64,000 nt of DNA from Runella salmonicolor (GTDB taxonomy: Bacteria; Bacteroidota; Bacteroidia; Cytophagales; Spirosomataceae): NCBI RefSeq assembly GCF_024158025.1, contig NZ_JAMZEL010000001.1, positions 1,363,364 through 1,427,363 on the forward strand, given 5' to 3'. The position numbers and the translations under genes were made by a program. Position 1 is the stretch's first letter, and each line of letters opens with the position of its first letter. Below are positions 63,972-64,000 of the stretch, one piece after another. The notes under the pieces were generated by a model that saw only the letters and a program-made list of their open reading frames with translations, was not told the DNA's origin and searched no databases.

Positions 63972-64000
63972 TTCGTATTTTAGTTGTGCTAACAAACCTA

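Overview
The window reads as a chromosomal segment of a Bacteroidota bacterium, most likely order Cytophagales (Runella/Dyadobacter/Spirosoma-like; inference). Several genes have the Bacteroidota -7 promoter box TAnnTTTG. There is a type IX secretion sorting domain (61.5-63.4 kb), SPII lipoproteins, bacillithiol genes (bshC and a YpdA-type reductase), DUF2853 and CBU_0592-type proteins, and long perfect hairpins as terminators. No rRNA was seen, and there is one intact tRNA gene.

Layout: 0-14 kb is core chromosome. It holds ybaB, a glycosyltransferase, mreBCD, an ECF sigma/anti-sigma pair, gmk, a YpdA-like reductase, a secreted S10 peptidase, a class C beta-lactamase-like hydrolase, a double-thioredoxin protein and a small stress group (AraC regulator, CsbD, cupin). 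From 14.4 to 17.2 kb a minus-strand operon encodes a methyltransferase, a glycosyltransferase and a DegT aminotransferase for surface glycans.

From 18.04 to 42.27 kb lies an AT-rich genomic island of about 24.2 kb integrated in tRNA-Arg(CCT). A 51-bp exact direct repeat (3' half of the tRNA) flanks it, and a 498-residue tyrosine recombinase sits next to the restored tRNA. Decayed tandem copies of the att/tRNA sequence lie outside the left end and a pseudo-tRNA lies outside the right end, which points to repeated integration. Cargo: a decayed IS3-family element; a type II restriction-modification pair resembling XcyI/Cfr9I (predicted CCCGGG); an exported module of a caspase-family protein, a trypsin-like protease, an unknown secreted protein and two mosaic paralogous lipoproteins; an abortive-infection (Abi_C) gene split by an IS630-family element; a LamG-domain remnant; a second, catalytic-core-only tyrosine recombinase; a primase-helicase; a second DNA methyltransferase; a ParB-like mini-protein; and several small unknown proteins. 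I saw no conjugation or virion genes, so it looks like a non-conjugative, possibly replicating or satellite-like defence island.

From 42.4 to 64 kb the core chromosome resumes: hflX, an alpha/beta hydrolase, an M20 deacylase, mazG, a run of exported proteins, bshC, a GT2 glycosyltransferase, a DUF4160/DUF2442/membrane trio, aspartate kinase, serS, a GH43 enzyme, a YdcZ-type transporter, a MacB-like permease, a PASTA protein, a T9SS cargo protein and a rhodanese. The most interesting candidate for an undescribed system is the exported caspase/trypsin/lipoprotein module at 21.9-28.4 kb (possibly extending to 29.7 kb).
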